Shown: in pieces, positions 51,406 through 60,606 of the stretch
Numbering within the stretch: position 1 is the stretch's first letter
Layout: each line of letters opens with the position of its first letter
Origin: UBA3537 sp049889395
GTDB taxonomy: Bacteria > Bacteroidota > Bacteroidia > Flavobacteriales > Flavobacteriaceae
Reading direction: 5' to 3'
Assembly: GCA_049889395.1 (NCBI GenBank)
Contig: JBMHDM010000005.1
Location: forward strand, 1 to 64,000
DNA: 64,000 bases
Notes under the pieces: model-generated
The model's database searches: none
Seen by the model: the letters and a program-made list of their open reading frames with translations, nothing else
Told to the model about the DNA's origin: nothing
Position numbers and translations under genes: made by a program

Positions 51406-52833
51406 ATGAGTGTCACTGCGCAAACGGTTTGGGGAAATTGTCTATCCTTTATAAAGGATAACATCCAACCACAAGCCTACAAAACATGGTTCGAGCCTAT
51501 TGTTGCAGTCAAACTCGAAAACACTTCTTTAAGCATTCAAGTTCCTAGTAAATTCTTTTATGAATGGTTAGAGGAACATTATGTCAAAATTTTAAAAGTT
51601 GCTTTAACTAAAGAGATTGGTGTAGACGCGAAATTGGTTTACATCATAAGGATGGAGAATACATATGGGAACAAACAACCATTCACTGAAAAGATTCCGA
51701 GTTCCAATCGAACCTCGATTAGATCACAACAAGCAGACATTCCCTTAAAGAACAAAAACCCTGAATTGAGAAACCCATTCATAATTCCGGGAATTCGTAA
51801 TGTTAAAGTCGAATCTCAACTTAACCCAACCTATACTTTTGACAATTTCCTTGAAGGAGATTCAAACAGATTAGCAAGAAATGCGGGGTTGGCCGTTGCC
51901 AGCAAACCAGGTGGAACATCGTTTAATCCCCTACTTATTTTTGGTGGTGTGGGTCTAGGCAAAACTCATTTAGCTCATGCCATAGGTGTTGATATTAAAG
52001 ACAAATATCCAGAGAAAACAGTACTCTACATATCTGCTGAAAAATTTACACAGCAATACATAGAATCCGTTAAGAAAAACAATCGTAATGATTTTATACA
52101 CTTTTATCAAATAATTGATGTGCTCATTATTGATGATGTCCAATTTCTTTCTGGAAAAACAGGAACACAAGATGTATTTTTCCATATCTTCAACCACCTA
52201 CATCAAAATGGCAAGCAGGTCATCTTAACAAGTGATAAAGCGCCTGTTGATATGCAAGATATCGAACAACGACTGCTTTCAAGGTTTAAATGGGGGCTCT
52301 CTGCTGAACTACAAAAACCAGATTTAGAAACTAGAATATCAATTGTCAAGAACAAACTCTACCGCGATGGTGTAGAGATGTCGGATGACGTGATTGAATA
52401 TGTAGCCAAGAATATCAAAACAAACGTTAGAGAACTAGAAGGAGCAATTATTTCTCTAATCGCCCAATCTTCGTTTAATAAAAAAGAAATTACTTTAGGG
52501 CTTGCCAAAGAAATAGTCGAAAAATTCGTCAAAAATACCAAACGTGAAGTCTCTATTGATTATATCCAAAAAGTGGTATCTGACTACTTTCAAATGGACG
52601 TAGAAACGCTTCAATCGAAAACAAGAAAGCGTCATATTGTCCAGGCCCGTCAACTGGCTATGTTTTTTGCTAAAAAATTCACAAAAGCATCTCTAGCCAG
52701 CATTGGGTCACAAATTGGACAACGCGATCATGCTACCGTTTTGCACGCTTGCAAAACAGTAGATAACCTATCCTCCACAGACAAACAATTCCGAAAATAT
52801 GTTGAGGATTTGACAAAAAAATTGTCCGTATAA
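51406..52833 (+). CDS. dnaA: Chromosomal replication initiator DnaA
   Basis: DnaA binds origin boxes and melts DNA to start replication. The 475-residue protein has domain I (about 1-85), a short linker, and the AAA+ domain III with Walker A GGVGLGKTH near residue 183 and Walker B VLIIDDVQFL. DNA-binding domain IV (about 385-475) carries the HATVLHACKTV helix. dnaN and gyrB are not adjacent. No convincing cluster of DnaA boxes is visible here, so an origin at this spot is not supported. Confidence 0.97.
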   Translation: MSVTAQTVWGNCLSFIKDNIQPQAYKTWFEPIVAVKLENTSLSIQVPSKFFYEWLEEHYVKILKVALTKEIGVDAKLVYIIRMENTYGNKQPFTEKIPSSNRTSIRSQQADIPLKNKNPELRNPFIIPGIRNVKVESQLNPTYTFDNFLEGDSNRLARNAGLAVASKPGGTSFNPLLIFGGVGLGKTHLAHAIGVDIKDKYPEKTVLYISAEKFTQQYIESVKKNNRNDFIHFYQIIDVLIIDDVQFLSGKTGTQDVFFHIFNHLHQNGKQVILTSDKAPVDMQDIEQRLLSRFKWGLSAELQKPDLETRISIVKNKLYRDGVEMSDDVIEYVAKNIKTNVRELEGAIISLIAQSSFNKKEITLGLAKEIVEKFVKNTKREVSIDYIQKVVSDYFQMDVETLQSKTRKRHIVQARQLAMFFAKKFTKASLASIGSQIGQRDHATVLHACKTVDNLSSTDKQFRKYVEDLTKKLSV

Positions 52834-52842
52834 CTTCAAATT

Positions 52843-53301
52843 ATGACAAGAATTTTGATGGTTTGCTTGGGAAATATCTGCCGATCTCCCCTTGCGGAAG
52901 GCATTCTCAGGTCAAAACTACCAAAATCATATTTTAAGGTAGATTCTGCTGGAACAAGTGGATTCCACCGCGGAAGTCCACCTGATCCTAGATCGATTGT
53001 GGTTTCAAAATTAAATGGTATTGATATTTCCAATCAAAGGTCAAGGCCATTTAGTGGTTATGATTTTGAAATTTTTGATCATATTTTCGTCATGGACCAA
53101 TCTAATTATAATGATGTCATAAAACAAGCCAAGAGCGAAGCAGAACGTCAAAAAGTATCTCTAATTTTAGACTATCCAAATGCAGAAATTAATGAAGTTC
53201 CTGACCCATACTACGGTGGAGATCAAGGGTTTGAACATGTTTTTGAACTTCTTGATAAAGCCTGTACGTATCATAGCAAAAATCTAACCCAACAATCATG
53301 A
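52843..53301 (+). CDS. Low-molecular-weight protein tyrosine phosphatase
   Basis: This 152-residue phosphatase has the P-loop VCLGNICRSPLAEG with Cys8 and Arg14, and the general-acid Asp in DPYYGG near residue 127. It removes phosphate from tyrosine or small molecules; the partner is not known. It starts 9 bases after dnaA and overlaps the next gene by an ATGA, so the three form a probable transcript. Confidence 0.95.
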   Translation: MTRILMVCLGNICRSPLAEGILRSKLPKSYFKVDSAGTSGFHRGSPPDPRSIVVSKLNGIDISNQRSRPFSGYDFEIFDHIFVMDQSNYNDVIKQAKSEAERQKVSLILDYPNAEINEVPDPYYGGDQGFEHVFELLDKACTYHSKNLTQQS

Positions 53302-54008
53302 CGACTGGTAAACTTTACTTAATACCATCGACTTTAGGTGATATGGCTCCTCTAGAAGTTCTCCCAATTTCAGTCAAGAAAATTATCGAACAAATTGATA
53401 TTTTTATAGTTGAAAATGAAAAAGCAGCAAGGCGATTTATAAAATCTATATGTCCGAACAAAGCGCAATCAAGTTTGATATTATTCCCGCTTAACAAGTT
53501 TACGGATGCCGCTGAAATACCCAGTTATATTCGACCATGTGAAGACGGTAAATCTGTGGGTTTACTATCAGACGCTGGATGCCCGGGTGTTGCAGACCCT
53601 GGGTCTGAAGTCGTAAAACTAGCTCATAATAAACAAATTCAGGTTGTACCTTTAGTTGGCCCCTCATCTGTCCTGTTGGCTATGATGGCTTCTGGAATGA
53701 ATGGTCAAAATTTTGCCTTTAATGGATATCTTCCCATTCATAACTCGGCTCGTAAATCTAAAATCAAACAATTAGAGAAACGAGCTTTTGAAGAAAAACA
53801 AGCACAGTTATTTATTGAAACACCCTACAGAAACGAAAAAATGTTATCGGATTTGTGTCGCTATCTAAACCCAAACACGAGAGTTTGTGTGGCTTGTGAT
53901 TTAACACTAAACACCGAACTTATTCAAACAAAAACTGCTCAAGATTGGAAATTGTCGACAGTAGGTTTACACAAAAGACCCACAATATTTATAATTCAAA
54001 AAGACTAA
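53298..54008 (+). CDS. Tetrapyrrole-methylase-family methyltransferase (RsmI-like)
   Basis: This 236-residue SAM-dependent enzyme resembles RsmI, which 2'-O-methylates 16S rRNA C1402. It shows LYLIPSTLGD at the start, the VGLLSDAGCPGVADPGSEVV block near residue 88 and VPLVGPSSVLLAMMASG near 115. It is shorter than E. coli RsmI. Bacteroidota often carry a separate paralogue, so the substrate stays uncertain. Its stop overlaps the convergent lysozyme-like gene (CTAA at 54005-54008). Confidence 0.88.
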   Translation: MTTGKLYLIPSTLGDMAPLEVLPISVKKIIEQIDIFIVENEKAARRFIKSICPNKAQSSLILFPLNKFTDAAEIPSYIRPCEDGKSVGLLSDAGCPGVADPGSEVVKLAHNKQIQVVPLVGPSSVLLAMMASGMNGQNFAFNGYLPIHNSARKSKIKQLEKRAFEEKQAQLFIETPYRNEKMLSDLCRYLNPNTRVCVACDLTLNTELIQTKTAQDWKLSTVGLHKRPTIFIIQKD

Positions 54009-54661
54009 AGTAACTTGGCTCTTGGCCGTTTATGTGGTACGATAAACGACGTATCATAGGAGGAAAATTTGCTCATGTAAGATGATATATTTGTCCCGAA
54101 TGCATCCGTAAAACCAATGGCGCCAAAGCTCCTTAAATAGCGCTTTACACTTCCTGGTCCAGCAAGATGAGCTGCTGCTAAAATTCCAGACTCAGTGATA
54201 AGTGTACCATTTATATGTTGTCCCACAAAGCGCTTAATGTCTCGTCTCAAAACCCATTTATTCCTTTTAGCGTTGGCCAAAAAGGCTTTTTCTTGTAGTT
54301 GTGGGTCTTTTAAAAATGATGCTGTATCATATATACCAATCAAATTTAGAGTAGACCTTCCAAATTGATACTTTCCAAGATATCCTAATTTATTGATCAC
54401 TTTGTATTGCCCTCTTGACTCTTTGAAGGCTATGGCTTCTTTGAAACCAGTATAGGATCGATCTAGCATTATATAGTTTTCAAATTCTTTAGATTGAGTA
54501 CTTTCATCAAATGGAAAACTGGGTTCATTATAAACAAGGGATAAAGAATCTTCGGTGTCAAAATCATAAGCAGTATAGGATGGCCAAATGGTTGTTCCTA
54601 GAAGCAAACCACCACAAAATATGGTGATTTTAGCAATAACTAATTTGTATTTGTATTTCAT
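54005..54661 (-). CDS. Exported lysozyme/transglycosylase-like protein
   Basis: This 218-residue protein has an N-terminal membrane or signal segment (about 8-27, VIAKITIFCGGLLLGTTIWP). Its catalytic-looking core from about 75 (FKESRGQYKVINKLGYLGKYQFGRS) places a Glu before a Gly-Tyr-x-Gly-x-Tyr-Gln pattern like lysozyme-fold transglycosylases. ILAAAHLAGPGSVKRYL near 170 fits the same fold. It lies behind mltG and dapF but has its own -7 element. Confidence 0.75.
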   Translation of the reverse strand: MKYKYKLVIAKITIFCGGLLLGTTIWPSYTAYDFDTEDSLSLVYNEPSFPFDESTQSKEFENYIMLDRSYTGFKEAIAFKESRGQYKVINKLGYLGKYQFGRSTLNLIGIYDTASFLKDPQLQEKAFLANAKRNKWVLRRDIKRFVGQHINGTLITESGILAAAHLAGPGSVKRYLRSFGAIGFTDAFGTNISSYMSKFSSYDTSFIVPHKRPRAKLL

Positions 54662-54697
54662 AACTTAGTCTTAATGCCCTTAGCATAAAAATCGGTG

Positions 54698-54705
54698 CAA
54701 AGTTA
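54698..54705 (-). promoter_or_regulatory. -7 element upstream of the lysozyme-like gene
   Basis: TAACTTTG on the minus strand matches TAnnTTTG, 36 bases before the ATG. The -33 part is not clear. Confidence 0.45.
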
Positions 54706-54742
54706 CGAAATATTATAATTTATTGATTATCAGTATTTTAAT

Positions 54743-55786
54743 TTATTTTCTGACCCCTTTTCGATTGAGGTAATTTTGATAGCGTTTAGCATTCCTGTTG
54801 TGCTCAGAAAGCGATTTAGCAAAGCGATGAAAACCTGGACGCTCAAAATCGGCGGCGAAGTAAAAATAATGGTGTTTTTCATAAGACAAAACAGCATCAA
54901 TAGCTTGCAAATCTGGCATAGCTATTGGCCCGGGCGGAAGGCCTTTGTAAAGGTATGTATTATAGGGAGAATCAATACGTTTGTGTTTGTTTAAAACACG
55001 TTTGATGATCTTATTTTTGTATTCATTGGTCTGATAAGCAGCATATTTTAGTGTTGGATCTGCCTGAAGTGCCCAATTATTTTTCAGTCTGTTAATATAA
55101 ACTCCGGCCACACGGGGCTGCTCACTGCTTTGTTTAGTTTCCTCTTGAACGATAGAGGCTAAAATCGAAACTTCAACCGGAGATAGCCCAATTGATTTTG
55201 CTTTTGATAGACGATCAGGGTTCCAAAAAGTTTTGTAATACTTTAATAATCTATCTCTAAAAGTTAGGGCGCTGCAGTTCCAAAAAAACTCATAACTATT
55301 TGGCAAATACATGGTTAAGGCTGTTTGCAACTCAAAACCGTTCGAATTTAAAAAATCCTTGTCAGTAAAAACCGCCATCAAGCTCATACTGTCAGCCTCA
55401 ATTTGAGCAGAAACACGTTGAGCCAAATTTGACAGGCTATGCTGATTGTTGAAAGCTACGGTTACAGGCCAATTTTTACTTCGTATAGAATTTATAATAT
55501 CGTTATTAGTCATGCCCTTAGCTATGCGATATCGGCCAGCTTTCACGTTAGTGGTGTATTTTTTCTGCTTAGCTAATGCATCGAAAGTATGGAGATCAAG
55601 TAACAAAGGTTCCAAATCTGTTCTAACCTGCCCATATGATGCGTTAGAAGGAATAAAAATGAAAGCTTCTTTAGCGTTAAATGCTGTGTTGGGGGTTAAC
55701 ATGACAGAATATATATAATACGAAAAGTAGGCCAAAACCAATAATCCAATGCCAACAATACCAATAACTATTTGCTTAAGTTTCAT
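54743..55786 (-). CDS. mltG: Endolytic murein transglycosylase MltG
   Basis: MltG cuts nascent glycan strands and sets their length. The 347-residue protein has an N-terminal membrane helix (about 5-27), a LysM-like stretch, and the YceG catalytic domain with Glu in SILASIVQEETKQ near residue 217. The family motif is YNTYLYKGLPPGPIAMP near 292. Its start overlaps the dapF stop by 4 bases, pairing a wall-cutting enzyme with the enzyme that makes meso-diaminopimelate. Confidence 0.95.
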   Translation of the reverse strand: MKLKQIVIGIVGIGLLVLAYFSYYIYSVMLTPNTAFNAKEAFIFIPSNASYGQVRTDLEPLLLDLHTFDALAKQKKYTTNVKAGRYRIAKGMTNNDIINSIRSKNWPVTVAFNNQHSLSNLAQRVSAQIEADSMSLMAVFTDKDFLNSNGFELQTALTMYLPNSYEFFWNCSALTFRDRLLKYYKTFWNPDRLSKAKSIGLSPVEVSILASIVQEETKQSSEQPRVAGVYINRLKNNWALQADPTLKYAAYQTNEYKNKIIKRVLNKHKRIDSPYNTYLYKGLPPGPIAMPDLQAIDAVLSYEKHHYFYFAADFERPGFHRFAKSLSEHNRNAKRYQNYLNRKGVRK

Positions 55787-56574
55787 ATTTTTTTTGTAGT
55801 TGTGTAAGTCCCATGAAAAACTTTCTGTGCAGGACCAGTTAACCAGATATCGGTAAAATTACCATTTGTATTTTCGAATTTTACTTCCAAGTGCCCCCCT
55901 TTGGTCAGTAACTTAATACGCCTAGAGTTTGTTCGGTGCGTTGCATACAAGGAAATAGCTGCTGCTGTGGCTCCAGTCCCACATGACAAAGTTTCACCCT
56001 CTACCCCACGTTCGTATGTGCGAATGGCGAATAACTCCGCATCTACTTGCTCAACAAAATTGACATTTATTCCTTCCTCAACGTAGTTGGGACTATAACG
56101 AATTTTAGCACCCTCATCTGCCACATTTAGTTTATCTATATCTTTAATAAATGTAACATAGTGTGGAGAGCCTGTATTAAGCACGACTACCGAATCGATG
56201 TGATTAACCTTCAGGACATCACACATTTTCAGTGCAACTTGTTGATTTTCAATAGTTGCTTCATGTGCGCCGTCGATAGCTAAAAATCTGGTTTTTTGAT
56301 TAATTATGCCAAGAAAATTTGCAAAATGTACAATACTTCGCCCCCCGTTTCCACACATTGTGCTCTCACGGCCATCAGCGTTAAAATAAATCATTTTAAA
56401 ATCAAAATCAGACGTATTTTCTAATAAAATTAATCCATCCGCTCCAATGCCAAATCGTCGGTCACACAATTTGGCAAACAGTTTGGTATCATTTTTGACA
56501 AATTGTTTCTGACGGTTATCAATAACAATGAAGTCATTTCCAGTGGCTTGGTATTTGAAAAAATTGAAAGTCAT
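55783..56574 (-). CDS. dapF: Diaminopimelate epimerase
   Basis: DapF converts LL- to meso-diaminopimelate for lysine and peptidoglycan. The 263-residue protein has both catalytic cysteines, Cys74 in STMCGNGGRS and Cys198 in LSCGTGATAAA, plus the N-terminal KYQATGNDFIV. It is translationally coupled to mltG. A -7 element (56582-56589) ends 7 bases before its ATG. Confidence 0.97.
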   Translation of the reverse strand: MTFNFFKYQATGNDFIVIDNRQKQFVKNDTKLFAKLCDRRFGIGADGLILLENTSDFDFKMIYFNADGRESTMCGNGGRSIVHFANFLGIINQKTRFLAIDGAHEATIENQQVALKMCDVLKVNHIDSVVVLNTGSPHYVTFIKDIDKLNVADEGAKIRYSPNYVEEGINVNFVEQVDAELFAIRTYERGVEGETLSCGTGATAAAISLYATHRTNSRRIKLLTKGGHLEVKFENTNGNFTDIWLTGPAQKVFHGTYTTTKKI

Positions 56575-56581
56575 TAGCGCA

Positions 56582-56589
56582 CAAATATA
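56582..56589 (-). promoter_or_regulatory. -7 element upstream of dapF
   Basis: TATATTTG on the minus strand matches TAnnTTTG, with TTC 18 bases upstream. The implied leader is about 4 bases, so translation could begin without a normal leader. Confidence 0.5.
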
Positions 56590-56632
56590 ACAATAATGAC
56601 GGATTATGAATATTGATAGTTATCTATTAAAT

Positions 56633-56648
56633 TTGAGTTTTTACTCAA
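56633..56648. promoter_or_regulatory. Inverted repeat upstream of the HtrA protease gene
   Basis: TTGAGT-TTTT-ACTCAA is a perfect 6-bp inverted repeat, 44 bases before the protease ATG. It could be an operator or a hairpin in the leader. Confidence 0.35.
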
Positions 56649-56692
56649 TAAAACACAAAAAATTTAAGTTATACACAAAAACCATTATTATT

Positions 56693-58090
56693 ATGAAAAG
56701 ACTTCTGACTATTGTGAGTGCATCAGCCCTAGGAGCAATTGTAGCTGTTGGTGTTTATTCTAATTTTATTGAATCTGAATTCAAAATTGAGCAAAATAGC
56801 GTTACCAATCACCCTATCCCCTTTCCAGTCAACTATGTTACTAATTCAAATGGAGGGACTAATATTGACTTTACATCAGCAGCAGAAAAAACTCTTCATG
56901 CTGTAGTCCACGTAAAAAATACCACTATAAGTAAAGGATATACTACTTTTGAAGATTTATTTTTTGGACGACCTCAGAGCCGACAACAAGTTGGAACTGG
57001 TTCTGGAGTTATTATATCTCCTGATGGTTACATTATTACTAACAATCATGTGATAGCGGGTGCACAATCCATCGAGGTCACCACGAATGACAATAAAACC
57101 TACACAGCAGAACTTATCGGGGCTGATTCAACAACAGACATAGCGCTTTTAAAAGTAAATTCAGATCAAGAATTAAGCTATACCACTTTTGGGGATAGCG
57201 ATACTACTAAAGTTGGCGAATGGGTTTTGGCCGTTGGCAATCCCTTCAACCTGACCTCAACTGTAACTGCAGGAATTATAAGTGCGAAATCGAGGGATCT
57301 TTCTGGTCGAAACATACAATCATTTATACAAACCGATGCAGCAGTGAATCCCGGAAATTCTGGTGGTGCATTAGTCAATATCCATGGAGAGTTAGTTGGA
57401 ATCAATACCGCAATAACCTCCCAAACAGGGTCTTATATTGGCTATTCGTTTGCCGTTCCCAGCAATATTGCCCGAAAGGTTGTGGAAGACATTATGGAGT
57501 TTGGCAATGTACAAAATGGCGTCCTGGGAGTCATTGGAAAAGAACTAAATAGCCGAAATTCGGAAGAACTTGGAGTTGATGAAACAGAAGGATTTTACGT
57601 CAGCGATGTACAAAAAGATAGTGGAGCTGAAATTTCAGGAATAGAAAAAGGCGATATTATAAAAAGTGTTGATGGCGTAAAGATTGCAAAATTTTCAGAT
57701 TTGCGAGGGTTCCTTAATACCAAAAGCCCAGACGATGTGGTAGAAGTGACCCTCTTGAGAAAGCAAGAAATCAAAATTATTAATGTCAAACTAGAAAAAT
57801 TAACAACCATAGATATTCCAATCATTGGAACATTAAAAGAACTTAGCCCCTCTCAACTAAACGAATTAGACATCGAATATGGCCTAGAGCTGGAGGCATT
57901 ATCGCCCTCTTACAAACAAGAATGGATGGCCGACGGCGTTGATAAAGGAAGCATCGTGCAAGCTATTAATGATATTAAAGTGAATTCAATTGGAGATGTC
58001 AAGAAAGCGCTGGATAAGTATTCAAATAAAGTTTACAGAATTTCTATTGTTAAAGAAAATGGAGAAAAAATGGTCTATCGCTTCAGGTAA
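56693..58090 (+). CDS. HtrA/DegP-type serine protease
   Basis: This 465-residue periplasmic protease/chaperone has a signal anchor (MKRLLTIVSASALGAIVAVG) and a trypsin-like domain with His119 (TNNHVIAG), Asp149 (STTDIALL) and Ser223 (NPGNSGGA). A full PDZ domain (about 280-370) is followed by a second, more divergent one (about 375-465). It degrades misfolded envelope proteins. I chose ATG 56693 because the upstream in-frame ATG (56606) would put a non-signal extension and the inverted repeat into the gene. Confidence 0.95.
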   Translation: MKRLLTIVSASALGAIVAVGVYSNFIESEFKIEQNSVTNHPIPFPVNYVTNSNGGTNIDFTSAAEKTLHAVVHVKNTTISKGYTTFEDLFFGRPQSRQQVGTGSGVIISPDGYIITNNHVIAGAQSIEVTTNDNKTYTAELIGADSTTDIALLKVNSDQELSYTTFGDSDTTKVGEWVLAVGNPFNLTSTVTAGIISAKSRDLSGRNIQSFIQTDAAVNPGNSGGALVNIHGELVGINTAITSQTGSYIGYSFAVPSNIARKVVEDIMEFGNVQNGVLGVIGKELNSRNSEELGVDETEGFYVSDVQKDSGAEISGIEKGDIIKSVDGVKIAKFSDLRGFLNTKSPDDVVEVTLLRKQEIKIINVKLEKLTTIDIPIIGTLKELSPSQLNELDIEYGLELEALSPSYKQEWMADGVDKGSIVQAINDIKVNSIGDVKKALDKYSNKVYRISIVKENGEKMVYRFR

Positions 58091-58110
58091 ATCTATTGGT
58101 TAACAAAATA

Positions 58111-58147
58111 AAAAAAATCGTTTGTTAGATCAAGCGATTTTTTTTTG
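58111..58147 (+). terminator. Terminator after the HtrA protease gene
   Basis: AAAAAATCG and CGATTTTTT, extended by TTG/CAA, form a stem with a 6-base loop and a following T-run. Confidence 0.85.
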
Positions 58148-58177
58148 AAATAATTTACGAAAACGTTATAGTTGTTA

Positions 58178-58185
58178 TACTTTTG
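58178..58185 (+). promoter_or_regulatory. -7 element upstream of the GAPDH gene
   Basis: TACTTTTG matches TAnnTTTG. It covers the TTG at 58183 that opens the longest reading frame, so that codon cannot be the start if this promoter is used. ATG 58216 then has a leader of about 27 bases. Confidence 0.55.
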
Positions 58186-58215
58186 CAACATGATAATTAC
58201 AAAAGTGCTTACAAA

Positions 58216-59664
58216 ATGCCTATTCCCTCCATGTTCGATAAAGAACTTTTACTTCAAAACAATTGTAGAAAATCTGCTGTAGAATTAATCAAAGTGGTTC
58301 ATGATTTGTGGTACGATAGTGCCATTGAGCTTGTCATTTTTAGAAACCAGTTGGTAGACAGAAATGTCAATGATGTATTACGCCTTCACAATTATGCTGG
58401 TCAGGTTGTCAACAAACCTATTTCCATTTTTGACTCATTAGAAGTGGCTCAAGCCGTCAAAAGGCTAAAATTACCACCAGCAAAAATTGATATAGGAAAA
58501 CTAACTTTTGAATATCAAAAAAAAGCACCTCAACATAATGATATCTATAGCTTTATTACCGATCAATTGAAGCAACCTAATGAAGAGAAAGTAAACACAC
58601 CGCGCGACGTTATTTTATATGGCTTTGGTCGAATTGGACGGTTATTAGCCCGCGAATTAATGCTCAAAAACGGAAGAGGAAGTCAACTCCGCCTAAGAGC
58701 CATTGTCATTCGTGGAGATATTAATGCAAAAGTATTGGAAAAGAGAGCTGCGCTATTGAGACATGACTCTGTACATGGCACCTTTTCTGGAACAGTTGAC
58801 ATAGATTTGAACAACAAGGCATTGATAATTAATGGTATTACTATTCATGTCATTTCCAGTAATTCTCCAGAAAGTATTGATTACAGTTTGTATGATATCC
58901 AAAATGCTTTGGTTATGGACAACACTGGAGCTTACCGTAATAAGGAGGCCCTTCAGCGGCACCTTATGGCTAACGGCACTTCTAAAGTTTTACTCACAGC
59001 GCCTGGTAATGGTATCCCGAATATTGTATATGGGATAAATCAAAAGAAATTTGACCCAAAAAATCAAAACATTTTCTCTGCTGCATCTTGTACAACTAAT
59101 GCCATAACTCCAATTTTGAAAGTGATTGACGATAATTTTGGCCTTCAATACGGACATTTGGAAACTATTCATGCCTACACAAACGACCAAAATTTGGTCG
59201 ATAATATGCATAAAAAATACCGCAGAGGTCGTGCTGCAGCGCTCAATATGGTCATCACAGAAACTGGAGCTGGTCAGGCCGTCAGCAAAGCGCTACCAAA
59301 TCTTGACGGAAAACTAACTTCAAATGCCATACGAGTTCCCGTTCCAAACGGAAGTTTAGCAATTTTAAACCTAGAGTTATCTAAAAAGACAACCGCTAAA
59401 AAACTAAATAATGCCATTAAACGTCATGCTTTAGAGGGGCCGTTGGTAGAACAAATCAAATATGAAACAAATGATGAATTGGTCTCCAGTGATATTATTG
59501 GCTCTAGCGCGCCATCTATTCTTGACAGTAAAGCCACTATTGTTAGGGAGAATGGCAAAAATGCTATTGTTTATGTGTGGTATGATAATGAGTATGGCTA
59601 TAGTCATCAAGTGATGCGACTGGCCAAATACATTGCTGAAGTCAGACGGTTTACCTACTACTAA
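58216..59664 (+). CDS. gap: Glyceraldehyde-3-phosphate dehydrogenase, extended form
   Basis: This 482-residue protein oxidises glyceraldehyde 3-phosphate with NAD(P)+. About 130 N-terminal residues precede the usual enzyme. The Rossmann motif YGFGRIGRLLAR starts near residue 133, and the catalytic Cys292 lies in SAASCTTNAITP. The substrate loops TNDQNLVDN and VWYDNEYGYSHQV are present. The extension (NCRKSAVELIKVVHDLWYDS) is helical and is seen, to my knowledge, in one flavobacterial GAPDH subtype. The start is ATG 58216; an ATG five codons later is also possible. Confidence 0.92.
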   Translation: MPIPSMFDKELLLQNNCRKSAVELIKVVHDLWYDSAIELVIFRNQLVDRNVNDVLRLHNYAGQVVNKPISIFDSLEVAQAVKRLKLPPAKIDIGKLTFEYQKKAPQHNDIYSFITDQLKQPNEEKVNTPRDVILYGFGRIGRLLARELMLKNGRGSQLRLRAIVIRGDINAKVLEKRAALLRHDSVHGTFSGTVDIDLNNKALIINGITIHVISSNSPESIDYSLYDIQNALVMDNTGAYRNKEALQRHLMANGTSKVLLTAPGNGIPNIVYGINQKKFDPKNQNIFSAASCTTNAITPILKVIDDNFGLQYGHLETIHAYTNDQNLVDNMHKKYRRGRAAALNMVITETGAGQAVSKALPNLDGKLTSNAIRVPVPNGSLAILNLELSKKTTAKKLNNAIKRHALEGPLVEQIKYETNDELVSSDIIGSSAPSILDSKATIVRENGKNAIVYVWYDNEYGYSHQVMRLAKYIAEVRRFTYY

Positions 59665-59688
59665 TACCGACTTCCATGTAATTTAAAC

Positions 59689-59696
59689 TATATTTG
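59689..59696 (+). promoter_or_regulatory. -7 element upstream of trmD
   Basis: TATATTTG is an exact TAnnTTTG match, 17 bases before the trmD ATG. No TTG is present at the usual distance. Confidence 0.5.
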
Positions 59697-59713
59697 TAAT
59701 CAAATATCGTGGA

Positions 59714-60391
59714 ATGCGTATAGACATTATCAGCGTAGTGCCAGAGCTACTAAAAAGTCCTTTTGAAGCTTCAATTTTGAAAAGAGCGATTCAAGCCAAT
59801 TTAGTGAACGTTCATGTTCATAACTTAAGAGATTACACCAGCGATAATTATAAATCTCTAGATGACTACCAGTTTGGGGGCGGTGCAGGAATGGTCATGA
59901 CTATAGAACCCATTGATAAATGTATTTCTAAATTAAAATCTGAACGGGAATATGATGAAGTCATATATATGACACCAGATGGTGAAGTCCTCAATCAGGG
60001 AATGGCTAATCAATTATCTCTTCGAGGAAATATCATCATACTATGTGGTCATTATAAAGGGGTTGACCAGCGTGTTAGGGATCATTTTGTAACCAAAGAA
60101 ATTTCTATTGGCGATTATGTCCTTTCTGGAGGAGAATTAGGAGCTGCTGTTTTGTGCGATGCAATCATTAGATTAATCCCAGGTGTTTTGGGCAATGAAA
60201 CCTCAGCATTAACAGATTCCTTTCAAGACAACCTTCTTGCTCCGCCTATTTACACCAGACCCCGAACCTATAAGGGATGGAATGTCCCAGAAATCTTGTT
60301 TAGCGGAAACTTTCCAAAAATTGAAGAATGGCGAGAAAAAAAAGCGCTTGAGCGCACAGCGTCAAGAAGGCCAGATTTATTGGACGACTAA
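59714..60391 (+). CDS. trmD: tRNA (guanine37-N1)-methyltransferase
   Basis: TrmD methylates G37 next to the anticodon and prevents frameshifting. The 225-residue protein shows FGGGAGMVMTIEP near residue 55, the knotted SAM site LCGHYKGVDQRV and SIGDYVLSGGELGAAV, and the C-terminal PPIYTRPRTYKGWNVP. It is followed by a small membrane protein gene and then rplS, its partner in many bacterial operons, although here rplS has its own promoter. Confidence 0.97.
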   Translation: MRIDIISVVPELLKSPFEASILKRAIQANLVNVHVHNLRDYTSDNYKSLDDYQFGGGAGMVMTIEPIDKCISKLKSEREYDEVIYMTPDGEVLNQGMANQLSLRGNIIILCGHYKGVDQRVRDHFVTKEISIGDYVLSGGELGAAVLCDAIIRLIPGVLGNETSALTDSFQDNLLAPPIYTRPRTYKGWNVPEILFSGNFPKIEEWREKKALERTASRRPDLLDD

Positions 60392-60394
60392 AAT

Positions 60395-60433
60395 TTACTG
60401 CTTTATTATTAGTAAATAAATTTATTTTTTCTA
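60395..60433 (+). terminator. Possible weak terminator after trmD
   Basis: TTTACT and AGTAAAT with flanking A/T-rich sequence can form a weak stem ending near a T-run. The stem has almost no G or C, so the call is tentative. Confidence 0.3.
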
Positions 60434-60606
60434 ATTTTATAATAATTAGAATTAATAACCCAAATCTATTCTACAATACCATGTGGCCTCAATCGCAACA
60501 CATTTGACTTTTATTACAAAAAAGCACATGCAATTTTTTTATTCAAAAAAATAGCATTTAAAACTTTGAGGTCCAAAGTCGTGAAATAGACAAAAACTTT
60601 ATCGTT

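Noticed and set aside
58183..58215. TTG start of the GAPDH gene
   Set aside because: The codon lies inside a TAnnTTTG promoter element.
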